A stretch of 64,000 bases of DNA from Amblyomma americanum (GCF_052857255.1 NC_135497.1:547255531-547319530); one strand, 5' to 3'; numbered from the stretch's first letter, positions 35,848 to 46,100 are shown. A program made the numbers and translations. Notes: generated by a model not told the origin, from the letters alone.

Positions 35848-36112
35848 TTATGGTTTGTTTTTTGGGAAAGGAAATGGCGCAGTACCTGTCTTATATATCG
35901 GCAGACACATGAACCGCGCAGTAAGGGAAAGGATAAAGGAGAGATTGAACGAAGAAAGGAAGAGGTGCCCTAGTGCAGGGCTCCGGAATAATTTCGACCA
36001 CCTGGAGACCTTTAACGTTCACTGACATGCTCAGCAAACAGGCGCCTTAGCGTTTTGCCTTCAGAAAAACGCAGCCGAGCGCCCTAACCACTGAGCCACC
36101 GCGGCGGGTTTT
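35848..36112 (-). mobile_element. Near full-length tRNA-derived SINE
   Basis: The minus strand begins CCCGCCGCGGTGGCTCAGTGG, with an A-box (TGGCTCAGTGG), but the B-box half of the tRNA head is deleted. The body matches the other copies (CTCCGGAATAATTTCGACCA, AACGTTCACTGACATG, GCCTTAGCGTTTTGCC), and the far end is GGTTTGTTTTTTGGGAAAGG. It belongs to the same family as 16945-17177 and 22040-22300. Confidence 0.7.
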
Positions 36113-36199
36113 ATGGAGAACCCACTTTCATTACCTCTGCATGCGATGCCGGCAGACGCTTTACCGTTTTAACGAGGGTCAAATTTCGAGATTGTTGGT

Positions 36200-36650
36200 G
36201 TAACAGCAGCTGGTGTCGCTTCTGTAGCTGACGTCATGTGTCAAACATGACTACCACCAGTTACGTTCATGGCTTGACCTCTACCTACATTCAAGGTGAA
36301 ACTTGCGGGTACGGCAACCTCTCGATACATTCAAGACCAAACTAGCTGCCACGCTGACGGCTGCTGTAGCTGGCGCCATGTGTCAAACGTGACTACCACC
36401 AGTTACGTTCATGGTTTCACCTTTACCTACATTCAAGATGAAACTTGCGGCTACGGCAACCTCTCGATATATTTAAGGCCAAACTAGATTCCCCGCTGAC
36501 GGCTGCTGTAGCTGGAGTCATGTGTCAAACGTGACTACCACCAGTTACGTTCATGGTTTGACATGTACCTACACTCAAGGTGAAACTTGCGGCTACGTCA
36601 ACCTCTCGATACATTCAGGGCCAAACTAGCTGCCCCGCTGATGGCTCGAA
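36200..36650. repeat. 142-bp tandem repeat, about three copies
   Basis: ATGTGTCAAACGTGACTACC, then ACCAGTTACGTTCATGG, recurs at 36236, 36378 and 36520, exactly 142 bp apart each time. Other shared blocks are GAAACTTGCGGCTACGGCAA and CTCTCGATACATTC. The first and last copies are partial. No coding similarity. Confidence 0.9.
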
Positions 36651-36769
36651 AAGCTGGCTTAGTGCAGCGTCTCGCTTCTAAAAAGAACGGCGGTCAAAGC
36701 AGTTTCAAAAGCGTTTCGTTGTATATGCCTCCACGGGTCGGCACATACTCTACTGGTACATACTCTAAT

Positions 36770-36890
36770 GCACCGCACACGAGCGCCTTTGCATTTCGCC
36801 TCCATCGAAGCGCGGCCGCCGCGGCGCGAAACAGATATTGCGCCATTTCCTTTCCCCTAAAAAACAATTTTGATCTCAAAAATTGGAGGA
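36770..36890. mobile_element. Chimeric SINE fragment in two orientations
   Basis: GAGCGCCTTTGCATTTCGCC is the minus-sense SINE body. It passes through GCGGCCGCCGCGGC directly into ATTGCGCCATTTCCTTTCCC and CTAAAAAACAATTTT, the tail of a plus-sense copy. The arms meet without the intervening body. Confidence 0.55.
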
Positions 36891-37780
36891 CGCTTAAGCT
36901 TCGCCTTTCAAAGTGCAACGCGACAGCGTGTTGCAGCACTGTCAGGGGGTCCACGGAACGCCATCGTTCGTTCGGCGCGATGCCTTGCCCGTTAGACAAA
37001 TCGCTCTTCTACCCACGGTGAAACGAACGCGCGGAGCGGCAAACCACACAGAACAGGCGCCTTGCCGAAACGCGCGGGGCTCAAGTTGCAGTCGTAGTTA
37101 GTCGGCACTTAGTTCTCGACAAACGCGATGCCACGAACGCCAACGTACCTTCCGTACCGAACGAAGGGGCAGCAAGTCGGAAGCTTCATGATGAACGCGC
37201 TTTGGTTGTGCGCTGCGTTGTTCGCCGCTCACCTCGTGATTCCAGCGTGCCCGAACGGCCCCATTGCGCCCGGACGAGATATATGTCGGATGCGTCACTT
37301 CCTTTCATTAAAATCAATTTTAACGCGGCAGCGTTAAGGAGCTCGTGTCGCTGAAAAGCGGGTGTCGTCGGCGTCTTTGGCCATGTGCGAAAAATGGCGG
37401 ATCTCGGTGGACACCTCACTCTGAGAAAAGGGGTGTGATCTTAGTCTTTTTGGGAGTAAGTCACCTGTCGTTGAGCTGACAACTCTTTTGGTGTAAGATT
37501 ACGCTGTTTCTTGGAGCCTAAATATTTATGCTCTTGCACATAGTGTAATGTTGCGCTTCTAATAGCCTAAACTGGCACTGCATGAAAAAAAGCAACTTTA
37601 AGGATGCTAGGTATAACATTACGCATTTCTAAGAGGGGTAAGTGTTGAAGACCGCATAAACATAACCTAGCTTGAAAGGTGCATGTTTGCACATTTAGCA
37701 TGCAAATATATGCTACTTATAGACGTGGAAAGTTACTCTCTCAATCTCTCAACTTACACCGACATACACAGAGCAAAGTT
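36891..37780. other. Interval without recognised genes
   Basis: Overlapping frames at 37128-37419 on both strands have no recognisable motif. Confidence 0.5.
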
Positions 37781-37867
37781 TGCACCCCTGTGGTGCAGGC
37801 GTACACCCTTACATGGTGGATGTTACCCTTCTAGGGGTACAAGTTCATGCCCTATTACAAGGGGCAT
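37781..37867. repeat. Four consecutive small hairpins
   Basis: TGCACC-CCTGT-GGTGCA (37781-37797), CACC-CTTACAT-GGTG (37804-37818), a GTTACCC/GGGGTAC arm pair (37822-37840) and ATGCCC/GGGGCAT (37847-37867) follow each other every 21-25 bp. They look like diverged tandem copies of one palindromic unit and sit 25 bp from an LTR. Confidence 0.6.
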
Positions 37868-37891
37868 CTATGCACTATCCGGTGATTATAT

Positions 37892-38121
37892 TGTTACGGT
37901 GTGGGATGCCACGGGGTGGCCACGGGCCCGCCCAGAGAAATATAGCAGCAGTACGGAGGAGAGCCGGCGAAGCACGACCGGCGGCGGCCAAGCTTTCTCG
38001 TTCTATCTCCCTCGTGCTAGAGCCGCGCGCTCGCCGCTCGCGCTCGCTCACCGCCTCTTCTTTTATTCCCGTATCACCTTTCCACCGGGGGGGGGGGGGG
38101 GGGGGGGGGGCGGAGATGTCA
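37892..38121 (-). repeat. 3' LTR of the intact Ty3 element
   Basis: On the plus strand it begins TGTTACGGTGTGGG and its first 113 bp are repeated at 43070-43182. It likely ends at ...GATGTCA (38121), giving TG...CA termini and about 230 bp. In sense it contains an AATAAA (about 38070). A run of about 22 G (38090-38111, plus strand) lies inside. The inner boundary is less certain because no clear polypurine tract precedes it. Confidence 0.7.
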
Positions 38122-38305
38122 GGCCGTGCTTTGATGCAGGGTTTCCTGGGGCGATGCAATGTGGGCTCGCAGATAGGAAACGGTCACACTCTTCGTTGAA
38201 TTCGAAGTGTGTGAGCTGGGCGAAGGTGTCTGCAGTCGCCGAAGAAGGTCCCACACCGGTTAGGCTAACTTCAGGGAGTTTTATGCATAATGAGCGGCGA
38301 TCCGT

Positions 38306-41300
38306 TTATGGGACTGCATTGCGTGGGGAAGGCATGGAGCCAGCAGGCGACGACGGCACTGATGAGGACCCGGCAGCTAAGTCGGAGTCACCGCAGGCGC
38401 CGTAGACATATCGCTTCATGTTTGAAACATGCTCTGGGAAAATGTGGTGCACACCGCATGGTCGATGCTCTGGCAGGTCTTCGAGGCGGTATGTCACGGG
38501 GCCGAGTCGGGCAACGACACGGTAAGGGCCGCGGTATCGGGGCAAGAGCTTTGCGGCACGGCCAGTCGCACGGATGGTGCGGCGAACGAGGACCAAGTCA
38601 CCGGGCCGGAAGGGGGGATGTGGTGGTGCTGCCGCGTTGGCCGCTTGCACACGCGCGTGAGCCGTGAGGAGGTTGCGCTGGGCGTCGAGGCGGGCGGAAT
38701 GAAGTCGTTGAGCAGATTCAGTTGGTGACGCAGTAGGATGGGGAAGGCCCAACTGCGCGTCGAGAGGGATGGAGGGCGTTCTGCCATAGACGACTGAGAA
38801 CGGCGTCACATGCGTTGTTTCTTGCGCTGCAGTGTTGACTGCAAAAGCTGCAGCAGAAACAAAACGATCCCAGTTTGTGTGGGACGCAGCGACGTAGGAT
38901 GCGAGTATATCCGTGAGGGTACGGTTAACACGCTCCACGAGGCCATTGCACTGCGGATGATTGACGGATGTAGTGGAATGCGCAATGCCGAAGGAGCGGA
39001 GGGCTCGCTCGAATTCATGGGACATAAAGCAGCTCCCACGGTCCGTGATGAGGCGCCGGGGAACACCGTGCCGAAGAACGAGATGCTGTTCCACAAACGC
39101 GACGGCATGAGCGGACGACGTGTCTGGAACGGGCAGTGCTTCGACCCACTTGGAGAAGTAGTCGATCGCAACCAGAACATACCGGTTGCCGGCACGCGTC
39201 TTCGGAAACGGGCCCAAATGATCCAGTCCAACCAGCTCGAAAGGTGAACTTGGTGGCGAAAAAGCCTGCGGGGGTGGCTTGGTTACACCTGTGGACGGTT
39301 TTCTGTACTGGCATGTCTGGCAGGACGCCACGTGTTCCTTGACATCTCTGGACATATTAGGCCACCAAAACCGCTCCGACACTCGTGCGTAGGTCTTGCC
39401 GCGACCAAGGTGACCAGCCGTGGAAGCGTCGTGTAAGCCGCGCAAGATTTGCGACCGCAGTGTTGCCGGCACAACTGGCAACCAGACGGGTGGTCGACCA
39501 CGGAGCCGCTTCACATGACACAAGAGGTCGTCCTTCATTCGATAGACCCGGCGTAGTTGGCGGAGGCCTGCGCCGGCGGCGGTGCCAAGGGAGTGGATTA
39601 TGGCAGCAAGGGCGGGATCTTGCGTTTGTGCAGTCCTCAGGTCCGTCAAAGCCGTCACGGAACAAGGGTGGCGAGAAAGGAAATCGGCATCTTGATGGGC
39701 AGAGCCGCGCCGATGCACTATTGTGAAATTGTACTCTTGAAGTTGCAGGGACCAGCGTGCAATCTTGGCATTCAAATGTTTGGCGGACTGCAGCCAAGTG
39801 AGAGCGCTATTGTCCGTGACTATGGTGAAGTGACGGCCGTACAGGTAGGGACGGAACTTCTCGACGGCCCAGACAACGGCGAGGCACTCGAGTTCTGAAG
39901 AGTGGCGGCGGCGCTCAACGTCGGAAAGCTGGCGGCTGGCATAAGCTAGGACTTTGTGGTCACCAGACTCGTCTTCTTGCAGGAGGACAGCGCCGAGCAC
40001 ATCTTGGCTGGCATCCGTGTGGAGGACGATGGGGGCCGATTCGTCGTAATGGGCCAATGTAGGAGGCTCGAGGAGGGCGTGCTTGACGTCAAGAAACGCG
40101 AGCTGTTGGGCCTGCGTCCAACTCCACGGTGCATTCTTCTTCAGCAGGGCGGTCAATGGAGCGCTGCGCTTGGCAAAGTCCGGAATGAAACGACGGAAAT
40201 ACGAAGCAAATCCAAGGAAACTTTTGAGCTCCTTGGCGGTGGTGGGAGCTTCGTAAGCTGTAAGCGCTTTTAGCTTTTCAGGGTCGGGACGGATGCCATG
40301 CCGGCTCACAACGTGACCCAAGTACGTCACCTTCGCGAAACCGAAGAAACATTTTTTTGGTTTTAAGCGAAGCCCAGCAGAGGTAAGGGCTTCGAGGACG
40401 AGTTTGAGGCGTCTCTGGTGTTCTTCAAATGTAGCCGCGTGGACAATTACGTCATCCAGGTAGACCAACGAAATAGTCCACTTCAAATGGCCTAAGACTC
40501 GGTCCATGAGACGCTGGAAGGTGGCTGGAGCGTTCGAGAGACCGAAGGGCATACGGTTGAACTGGTAAAGGCCGTCGGGAGTCACGAAAGCCGTCTTTTC
40601 CGCATCATCGGGGTGAACAGGCACCTGCCAGTAGCCCGAGAGCAGATCTAGCGTGGAAAAATAACGGGCCCCCTTCAGGCGGTCAAGCGCATCGTCGAGG
40701 CGATGCAGCGGGTACACGTCGCAATTAGTAATAGCATTTAGCTTCCGATAGTCAACGCAGAAGCGGAGTGTTCCATCCTTCTTGCGCACAAGGACGACAG
40801 GGGAGGACCAAGGGCTACAAGAAGGGGCAATGATTCCCTGGTGAAGCATGTCGCACACTTGCTGCTGGATGACTCTCCGTTCGGCTGGCGCTACACGGCG
40901 AGGTTGGTGATGAACGGGCCCGCGGTTTTCGGTGTTGATCCGGTGTTGAGCCCAGGAAGTGCACCCGAGTTCACCGGCGCTGAGAGCAAGGCAACTGCGA
41001 TGCTCGAGCAGCAAGGTCTTCAGAGAGGCGAGCTCCGCGCAGGTCAGGCTGGGTCCAAAGTTAAATTCTTCCCATGATAGGATCGCCGGCGCTGGAGGGT
41101 GGCGAGGCGGGGCTTCAGGTTGCAGAGACGCCACTGGTGACCCGGGGTCCAAAACTGAGGCTGTACCCACTTGCGTGCCGGGAGTCAGCGCGAGAGGTAC
41201 GCTGCTGATGTTGAGTATAAATACGTGGGCCTCTCCTTGGAGCACAGGCAGAAGGCTTCGAGGGGAGGTCATCTGACGGGCTGGAGCTGAACACCGGATG

Positions 41301-41977
41301 GGTTCGAACAGCACGTCTGCTGTGACCGGACTGTCAAGCTTGGCATACACCCACGTTGCCGCACCCGGTGGCAGGGTCACGGCGGACGCCACAGTCACGG
41401 TAATGACGTCGAACGGCTTGACTCGACACGGCCACTTCGTCGCGAGGTCACGCAGAGATGCTGAGGCACGCTTGGTCGCCGACACCAGGGACTGCCACAG
41501 GGCGACACCGAGGCTGGAAACCCGGCTAAGCCAGCCCGGCCCACAGAGAGTTCGGCTCGCCCGTGGTTTGGTTCTAGTAAAATTAAGGACGACTCCGGCT
41601 TGCTGGCACCACCCGCACCCGAGGACCACTGGCCAAATACGGCTGTCTGCGACAACAAACTCGGTGGAGATGGTATTTCCGAGTGCTGTCAGGTTGACGA
41701 CGACACGTCCGACTTGCTCCACAGGGGTGCCGTTAAAAGCTAAGAGCCGGGTTTTGGCGGCTGGCAGAAGCAGGTGGGGCGCGTTAGCAACAAACGATTT
41801 GTGCAGTACATTGACAGCCGCTCCAGTGTCAACCAAGGCCTTTACGTGCCGGTCAAGCAGGGCGACGTCGACGAGCACGTAAGGAGCATCAGTGGTAATC
41901 GGAGCCGACGAAAGGAGGGGACGCGGAGAACGAAGGAGTGTGGGGACGGAACGGTGCCCCCGGAGTTCGCCAAATCG
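38306..41977 (-). CDS. pol: Ty3/gypsy Pol: protease, RT, RNase H, integrase
   Basis: About 1,223 codons if entered by -1 frameshift from gag. Numbering from Val at 41878: protease ALVDTGAAVN (Asp17); RT with YFSTLDLLSGYWQ (Asp411), MPFGLSNAPATFQRLM and LVYLDDVIV (Asp475, Asp476); RNase H with LHTDAS (Asp621), Glu664 and VTDN (Asp689); integrase zinc site H816, H823, C853, C856; core Asp886 (GLDHLGP), Asp946 (ITDRG), Glu982 (LVERVNR); and a GPY module (RYRGPYRVVARLG, about 1115-1127). All catalytic residues are present. It would mature Gag-Pol, reverse transcribe the RNA in the particle and insert the cDNA. No stops to the natural end at 38306. The YLDD box is a usual Ty3/gypsy variant. Confidence 0.93.
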   Translation of the reverse strand, partial: RFGELRGHRSVPTLLRSPRPLLSSAPITTDAPYVLVDVALLDRHVKALVDTGAAVNVLHKSFVANAPHLLLPAAKTRLLAFNGTPVEQVGRVVVNLTALGNTISTEFVVADSRIWPVVLGCGWCQQAGVVLNFTRTKPRASRTLCGPGWLSRVSSLGVALWQSLVSATKRASASLRDLATKWPCRVKPFDVITVTVASAVTLPPGAATWVYAKLDSPVTADVLFEPIRCSAPARQMTSPRSLLPVLQGEAHVFILNISSVPLALTPGTQVGTASVLDPGSPVASLQPEAPPRHPPAPAILSWEEFNFGPSLTCAELASLKTLLLEHRSCLALSAGELGCTSWAQHRINTENRGPVHHQPRRVAPAERRVIQQQVCDMLHQGIIAPSCSPWSSPVVLVRKKDGTLRFCVDYRKLNAITNCDVYPLHRLDDALDRLKGARYFSTLDLLSGYWQVPVHPDDAEKTAFVTPDGLYQFNRMPFGLSNAPATFQRLMDRVLGHLKWTISLVYLDDVIVHAATFEEHQRRLKLVLEALTSAGLRLKPKKCFFGFAKVTYLGHVVSRHGIRPDPEKLKALTAYEAPTTAKELKSFLGFASYFRRFIPDFAKRSAPLTALLKKNAPWSWTQAQQLAFLDVKHALLEPPTLAHYDESAPIVLHTDASQDVLGAVLLQEDESGDHKVLAYASRQLSDVERRRHSSELECLAVVWAVEKFRPYLYGRHFTIVTDNSALTWLQSAKHLNAKIARWSLQLQEYNFTIVHRRGSAHQDADFLSRHPCSVTALTDLRTAQTQDPALAAIIHSLGTAAGAGLRQLRRVYRMKDDLLCHVKRLRGRPPVWLPVVPATLRSQILRGLHDASTAGHLGRGKTYARVSERFWWPNMSRDVKEHVASCQTCQYRKPSTGVTKPPPQAFSPPSSPFELVGLDHLGPFPKTRAGNRYVLVAIDYFSKWVEALPVPDTSSAHAVAFVEQHLVLRHGVPRRLITDRGSCFMSHEFERALRSFGIAHSTTSVNHPQCNGLVERVNRTLTDILASYVAASHTNWDRFVSAAAFAVNTAAQETTHVTPFSVVYGRTPSIPLDAQLGLPHPTASPTESAQRLHSARLDAQRNLLTAHARVQAANAAAPPHPPFRPGDLVLVRRTIRATGRAAKLLPRYRGPYRVVARLGPVTYRLEDLPEHRPCGVHHIFPEHVSNMKRYVYGACGDSDLAAGSSSVPSSPAGSMPSPRNAVP

Positions 41978-43047
41978 TTTCCCGACGTTGGAGGGCCGGC
42001 ACAGTCCCTCGCGTAGTGTCCCCGCAGGCCGCAGCGGAAGCAGGTCATGCGGACGTCGTTACGCAGGCGTCGGATAGAGGCCGCAGTTGGGGCTGCGGAC
42101 CGAGGAGCCTGCACCCGGACGCTGCGCTCGGCAGACGGTGGCGACCCCCGCGTGGCCAGCAAAGTCAATTCCGCCTCGATGGCGAGCGCCATGGCGGCGC
42201 GGACGGAATCAGGACGGCCAGAGCGGACCAAGCGCTGCACCTCGGGGAGTCGGATGGCGTCGACAAACGCCTCGGTGCCTACCAGGGCCACGGCGTTCTG
42301 AGGCGCTCCCGGCAGCGACTGCAGAGCCAGGCGCTCAATGGCGGCGGCGAGGTCCTGGTACGTCTTCCCGGGCTCTTGATGGCGGGCTCGCAGGCGGTGG
42401 TACTGCACACGGGGTTGACCTGAGGGACCATAGTGGTCGGCGAGGAGGCCCGCCAGAACAGTGTAAGAGCCCAGCTGGTCGGGCGGCACGTTCTGCAGCA
42501 GCTCGGTGGCGCGGCCCCTCAGTTTTGCAACGAGCATCCATGCCTTCATTTGCTCGTCCCAGCCTCTCGCCGCCGCAATACCGTCCAGCTGGATGCGGTA
42601 AGCATCCCACGAGATGGTGCCGTCAAATGTGGGCAATTCCACAACGTCCAACGAACACTGCGGCGAGGACGCACCCGCGCCGAGCACGCCATTGGCGGCC
42701 ACGACCGCAGGCCCAGCGACGGCAGAGCCGTAAACAGCGGCGGCGGGGACGCCCAAAGGCACCTGACCTGTGCTCGGCTCGGCTGGCACCAGGCGACGGA
42801 GTTCGCGCCGGAGAGCTTCCATCTCCCCAGCCTGGGCAGTCAGACGGGCCTCCCATGCGTCCATCCGTTGGGTGACTGTATCCAGGAGGCGCTCAACACC
42901 GGCGTCCGGCTGCTGCGAAGAGCCGAGCCTCTCCGAGCGCCTAGGTCTAGCGGCGCCGGCCGCCGCGTCGTCGGCGCTATCGGCTGGTGGTGGACTCCTG
43001 TCGTCTGGCACGTCGGGTGCTTGATTCTTGGAGCGGGTGAGCGGCAT
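41842..43047 (-). CDS. gag: Ty3/gypsy Gag with CCHC zinc knuckle
   Basis: 401 codons from ATG at 43047, two bases before the primer site. Residues 1-95 are acidic/basic and low complexity with a short predicted helix (RMDAWEARLTAQAGEMEALR). Residues 135-290 form a capsid-like region (FDGTISWDAYRIQLDGIAAA, WMLVAKLRGRATELLQ, HQEPGKTYQDLAAAIERLA). A zinc knuckle CFRCGLRGHYARDC (C336, C339, H344, C349) binds RNA. It ends at 41842, overlapping the pol frame by about 135 bases. Pol lies in the -1 frame and has no nearby ATG, so expression by frameshifting is expected. Confidence 0.9.
   Translation of the reverse strand: MPLTRSKNQAPDVPDDRSPPPADSADDAAAGAARPRRSERLGSSQQPDAGVERLLDTVTQRMDAWEARLTAQAGEMEALRRELRRLVPAEPSTGQVPLGVPAAAVYGSAVAGPAVVAANGVLGAGASSPQCSLDVVELPTFDGTISWDAYRIQLDGIAAARGWDEQMKAWMLVAKLRGRATELLQNVPPDQLGSYTVLAGLLADHYGPSGQPRVQYHRLRARHQEPGKTYQDLAAAIERLALQSLPGAPQNAVALVGTEAFVDAIRLPEVQRLVRSGRPDSVRAAMALAIEAELTLLATRGSPPSAERSVRVQAPRSAAPTAASIRRLRNDVRMTCFRCGLRGHYARDCAGPPTSGNDLANSGGTVPSPHSFVLRVPSFRRLRLPLMLLTCSSTSPCLTGT
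41977..41983 (-). promoter_or_regulatory. Candidate -1 ribosomal frameshift site GGGAAAC
   Basis: The heptamer is read in the gag frame as G-GGA-AAC, matching X-XXY-YYZ. It lies 20 bases after the last Cys codon of the zinc knuckle. Slipping back one base enters the pol frame, which is open from here through the protease. About 15 bases on, GGGGG...CCCC arms could form a stem. Confidence 0.65.
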
Positions 43048-43048
43048 G

Positions 43049-43066
43049 ATCCCACCGCTGCCACCA
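43049..43066 (-). other. Primer binding site, tRNA-Leu type
   Basis: In sense, TGGTGGCAGCGGTGGGAT begins three bases after the LTR. Eighteen bases are complementary to ATCCCACCGCTGCCA plus CCA, the 3' end I know for tRNA-Leu(AAG) of animals. It would prime minus-strand cDNA synthesis. Confidence 0.75.
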
Positions 43067-43069
43067 AAA

Positions 43070-43182
43070 TGTTACGGTGTGGGATGCCACGGGGTGGCCA
43101 CGGGCCCGCCCAGAGAAATATAGCAGCAGTACGGAGGAGAGCCGGCGAAGCACGACCGGCGGCGGCCAAGCTTTCTCGTTCT
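43070..43182 (-). repeat. 5' LTR, outer half missing
   Basis: TGTTACGGTGTGGG to CTTTCTCGTTCT matches the first 113 bp of the LTR at 37892. At 43183 the sequence switches abruptly to unrelated DNA (CGTAAACCTGGC). The missing part would hold the U3 and promoter of the element. Confidence 0.85.
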
Positions 43183-46100
43183 CGTAAACCTGGCTGCTGA
43201 ATGCAGGACAAAAGTTGATCCTCATGGTGTAAGCCGTAGTCTTTCTGGAAGTGCAGACAGTGTCGAAATGTTCAGAAAAATCTTGTGTGTTCAGGTGCAT
43301 GTACTGCTGTAGATTACACAAAACGCATTCATCAAACAATCGCAGAAAGAAATATACCGTCGTATTTATTTTGCCACATGCTACACCATATTACAGCAAT
43401 GGCCTTGGCTGTCGTCTCGATACAGGTGGGGGAATATGCACCGAGTAAATGACCTGCACAGAGAAAAACGTAATAAATTCTACAACTACAAAGCATAGTA
43501 CGACGTGACCACGGGCTTAGTTCATGACTAAAAACGTAAACTGCACAAAGGGCGAGAATTAAGGAATATGCGTCAAAACATTGCCACAACTGCAGGCTTC
43601 TATCTCCTTATTCATTGATAAGCAGTTAGAAGTACCAAAATCAGAAAATATATGCAGAAAAAGCTAAACACTTCCCAAATAACAGCTATTAATCGCACGC
43701 AAATGCTCACATAATCGCAAGCAGACTGCCTTCTCAGGAAAAAAATTCATGGAGTGGTCAAGGAAATAAAAGCCACTAAGAAATAAAAAAAATCCTGAAT
43801 ATTGTTACCAGCTGGAGGGTCAAACTAGGCATCCCAGATGCCGGACTACTAGGAGGGCATGTAGAGAGAAAGACATGTATGAAATGGAAACTAGTAAAAT
43901 GTGAGAAAAACAAATGCATTTGAATACGTCCTTTCCTCCATTCTCATGTGTTTAGTTCTCCATATTTTAATTTGCTTCAATTGATAAATCAGTCTTATTC
44001 CCTCACCTGCACTTCTACTCTTGTTTGATGCTTTTCCAATCCATCATCTATGAATTTTCTTTTCTGCTTTGAGAATTTGCCTTCCCAGTGACTTCTAGAG
44101 TGCCTAAGGTTCGATGCAGACCCTGGTAACAATATGACTCTGGCCTCTGATGCCAATATATGTTTTGTAGCCCATTGTGTGATTTAAAGGGAAGTGTAGG
44201 TGATTAGCTAAATGATTGTTAGAGGGTGATATCTCCAGCTGTAATTTTCAGTATGTTCTGCTTTCACTGCATGTATTATCTGTGAATTTATTTCCTATTA
44301 GTAAACAGCAGGAAGCTTGTGCCTGTGATGGCATTTCTCGGTGCATCCCATTGTCGCTGTCTTTTGAAACAGTTCAAATTCCCGGAGAACGGCTTGGGCA
44401 GGACAAAAAGGTTATGCACTATAAATTGAAATAAGAAAGGGGGTGCACACCTTTGTGAAGTCAATCTAACGCTTTTAGGGTACATCTCCTAACATCGCCT
44501 AATGTTGAAATAAAGGCATTTGTATTTGTTTGTATTTTAGGGTACCGCTCCTGGAAAACGAGGAAAAGCTGCGTGCTGAAAGTGAAATAATAGCAAGCCC
44601 AAATTAATCGTCTCCACTGAAGTGGTAATGAGATGACCTCACACACAAAATTATAGTAACTGTTATAATAAAGGTAGTGGAACAAAGAAGATGGTCCAGT
44701 ACCGACGCCTGCTACGACGAAGCGCTAGCGCCCCCGTTTACAGAGGTAAAGAAGGTGGAGCCCGTCGGATGCTCGTGTTGGAACGCTGCCGCTTGTGTCC
44801 CAGTCTCTCGCCTCGCTGGCTCGTAGATTACTTGTGCTAAGGTCTTCGTCGCCTTCGCTTCCAATGTGCCAATAAACCGCCCTACAGAAGCTTTGGTTCA
44901 GCTTCATAACCGGTATTATACTACACCTCTACATTATGCCTGTGCCAAAAGGTTTGGTTACTCGACCAGCCTTCACTGAAACACTACATTAACTAAACAG
45001 GCAGCATCAAATAATCTCCTTTTAAAGCCCTATTTTTGCTTGAGCAAATTACAAACCTCGACTTTTTATATACATTGTGCAGTTTCATTCAATGCTTAGA
45101 GCATGTGCAGCAGCGGTAATTCTCATGAATTCCATTTTGCCGGAATAGTATAATGCAACCTCTATAAACATTTTTTCGTATGCTTAGGATAATGAAATTA
45201 TATATACGGACTTACAGCACGGAAGAATGGCTATTAAAACAGTTACCTTCCATATCTGCTGTCATGTGGAGGCCACCTGAGCTTAATTAAATTTTAAGTT
45301 CACTCCACTGTGAAAATGCAAAACTAATATGCATTCATGTCAGCTATTGGAAATTATTCACATCCGTGAACATCACCTTCCTGCGGAAAAGGAAGTGTAC
45401 ACAATGCAAAAAAAACTAACAGCCTCACACAGCTGCACATCACATTTAGCTTTACATGCATAAACGGTGCTAGTCATATGGTGATAGACCATTTATCAGA
45501 CTATGCACTTCATCATTTCATGTTACATCATTTCTCGCCGATGCCCTTTAGTAGGCATTCAATGGCCGCATTTTATGCTCTCCCTATTTTTTCTTTAATT
45601 TAAACCTTCCCCGCACTCCTCTCCTTCCGTCTTTGCATCTGAAATTCCCTTCCTCGCGTAGAGTAGCATCGTCGGCATATTATCTTCTTTTTCATTAAAG
45701 GGTTTTTCTCTCTCTTTCTCTTGTTAGCATGCCAGCCTGCTAAGGACCACTACAGCTGTGCTTCACTTTTTTGTGACTTTTCCCACATATGAATTGCACG
45801 CAGCGCCCTTCAAACTAATTCAATATGAAACCTTTGCTGAAGTCCAGCCTAATTTTGCGAAAAAAAATAGTATTGACACTTCACGCAATAAAAAGAGATC
45901 ACAATTATTCAAACCATTATTCAAAAATTTCTTCACTACTAAGTCCTATAAAACATTGAATGGCTACAATATGTGTGTAATAGAATGGGTGCAGCTGCAC
46001 AAAATAGTATACTATGTTCGTTGATGGACATCAAGCCATGATGAACTTGATGCAATGTTATAATTACATAATAAAATACATACCACACAAATCTTGTCTT

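Larger units (their letters stand above)
37892..43182 (-). mobile_element. Ty3/gypsy retrotransposon with intact gag and pol
   Basis: From right to left in sense: partial 5' LTR (43070-43182), primer site (43049-43066), gag, pol, 3' LTR (37892-38121). Both coding regions are uninterrupted, unlike every other element in the window, suggesting a fairly recent insertion. No envelope-like frame lies between pol and the 3' LTR. The 5' LTR lacks its outer half, so no target duplication can be scored. The shared 113 bp of the LTRs show no mismatch by eye. Confidence 0.9.

Noticed and set aside
37683..38405. Plus-strand frame of 240 codons
   Set aside because: Runs through the LTR and its G run into antisense pol; no conserved motif.
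41298..43200. Several long plus-strand frames (162-262 codons)
   Set aside because: Shadows of the GC-rich gag and pol genes on the minus strand; no domains.
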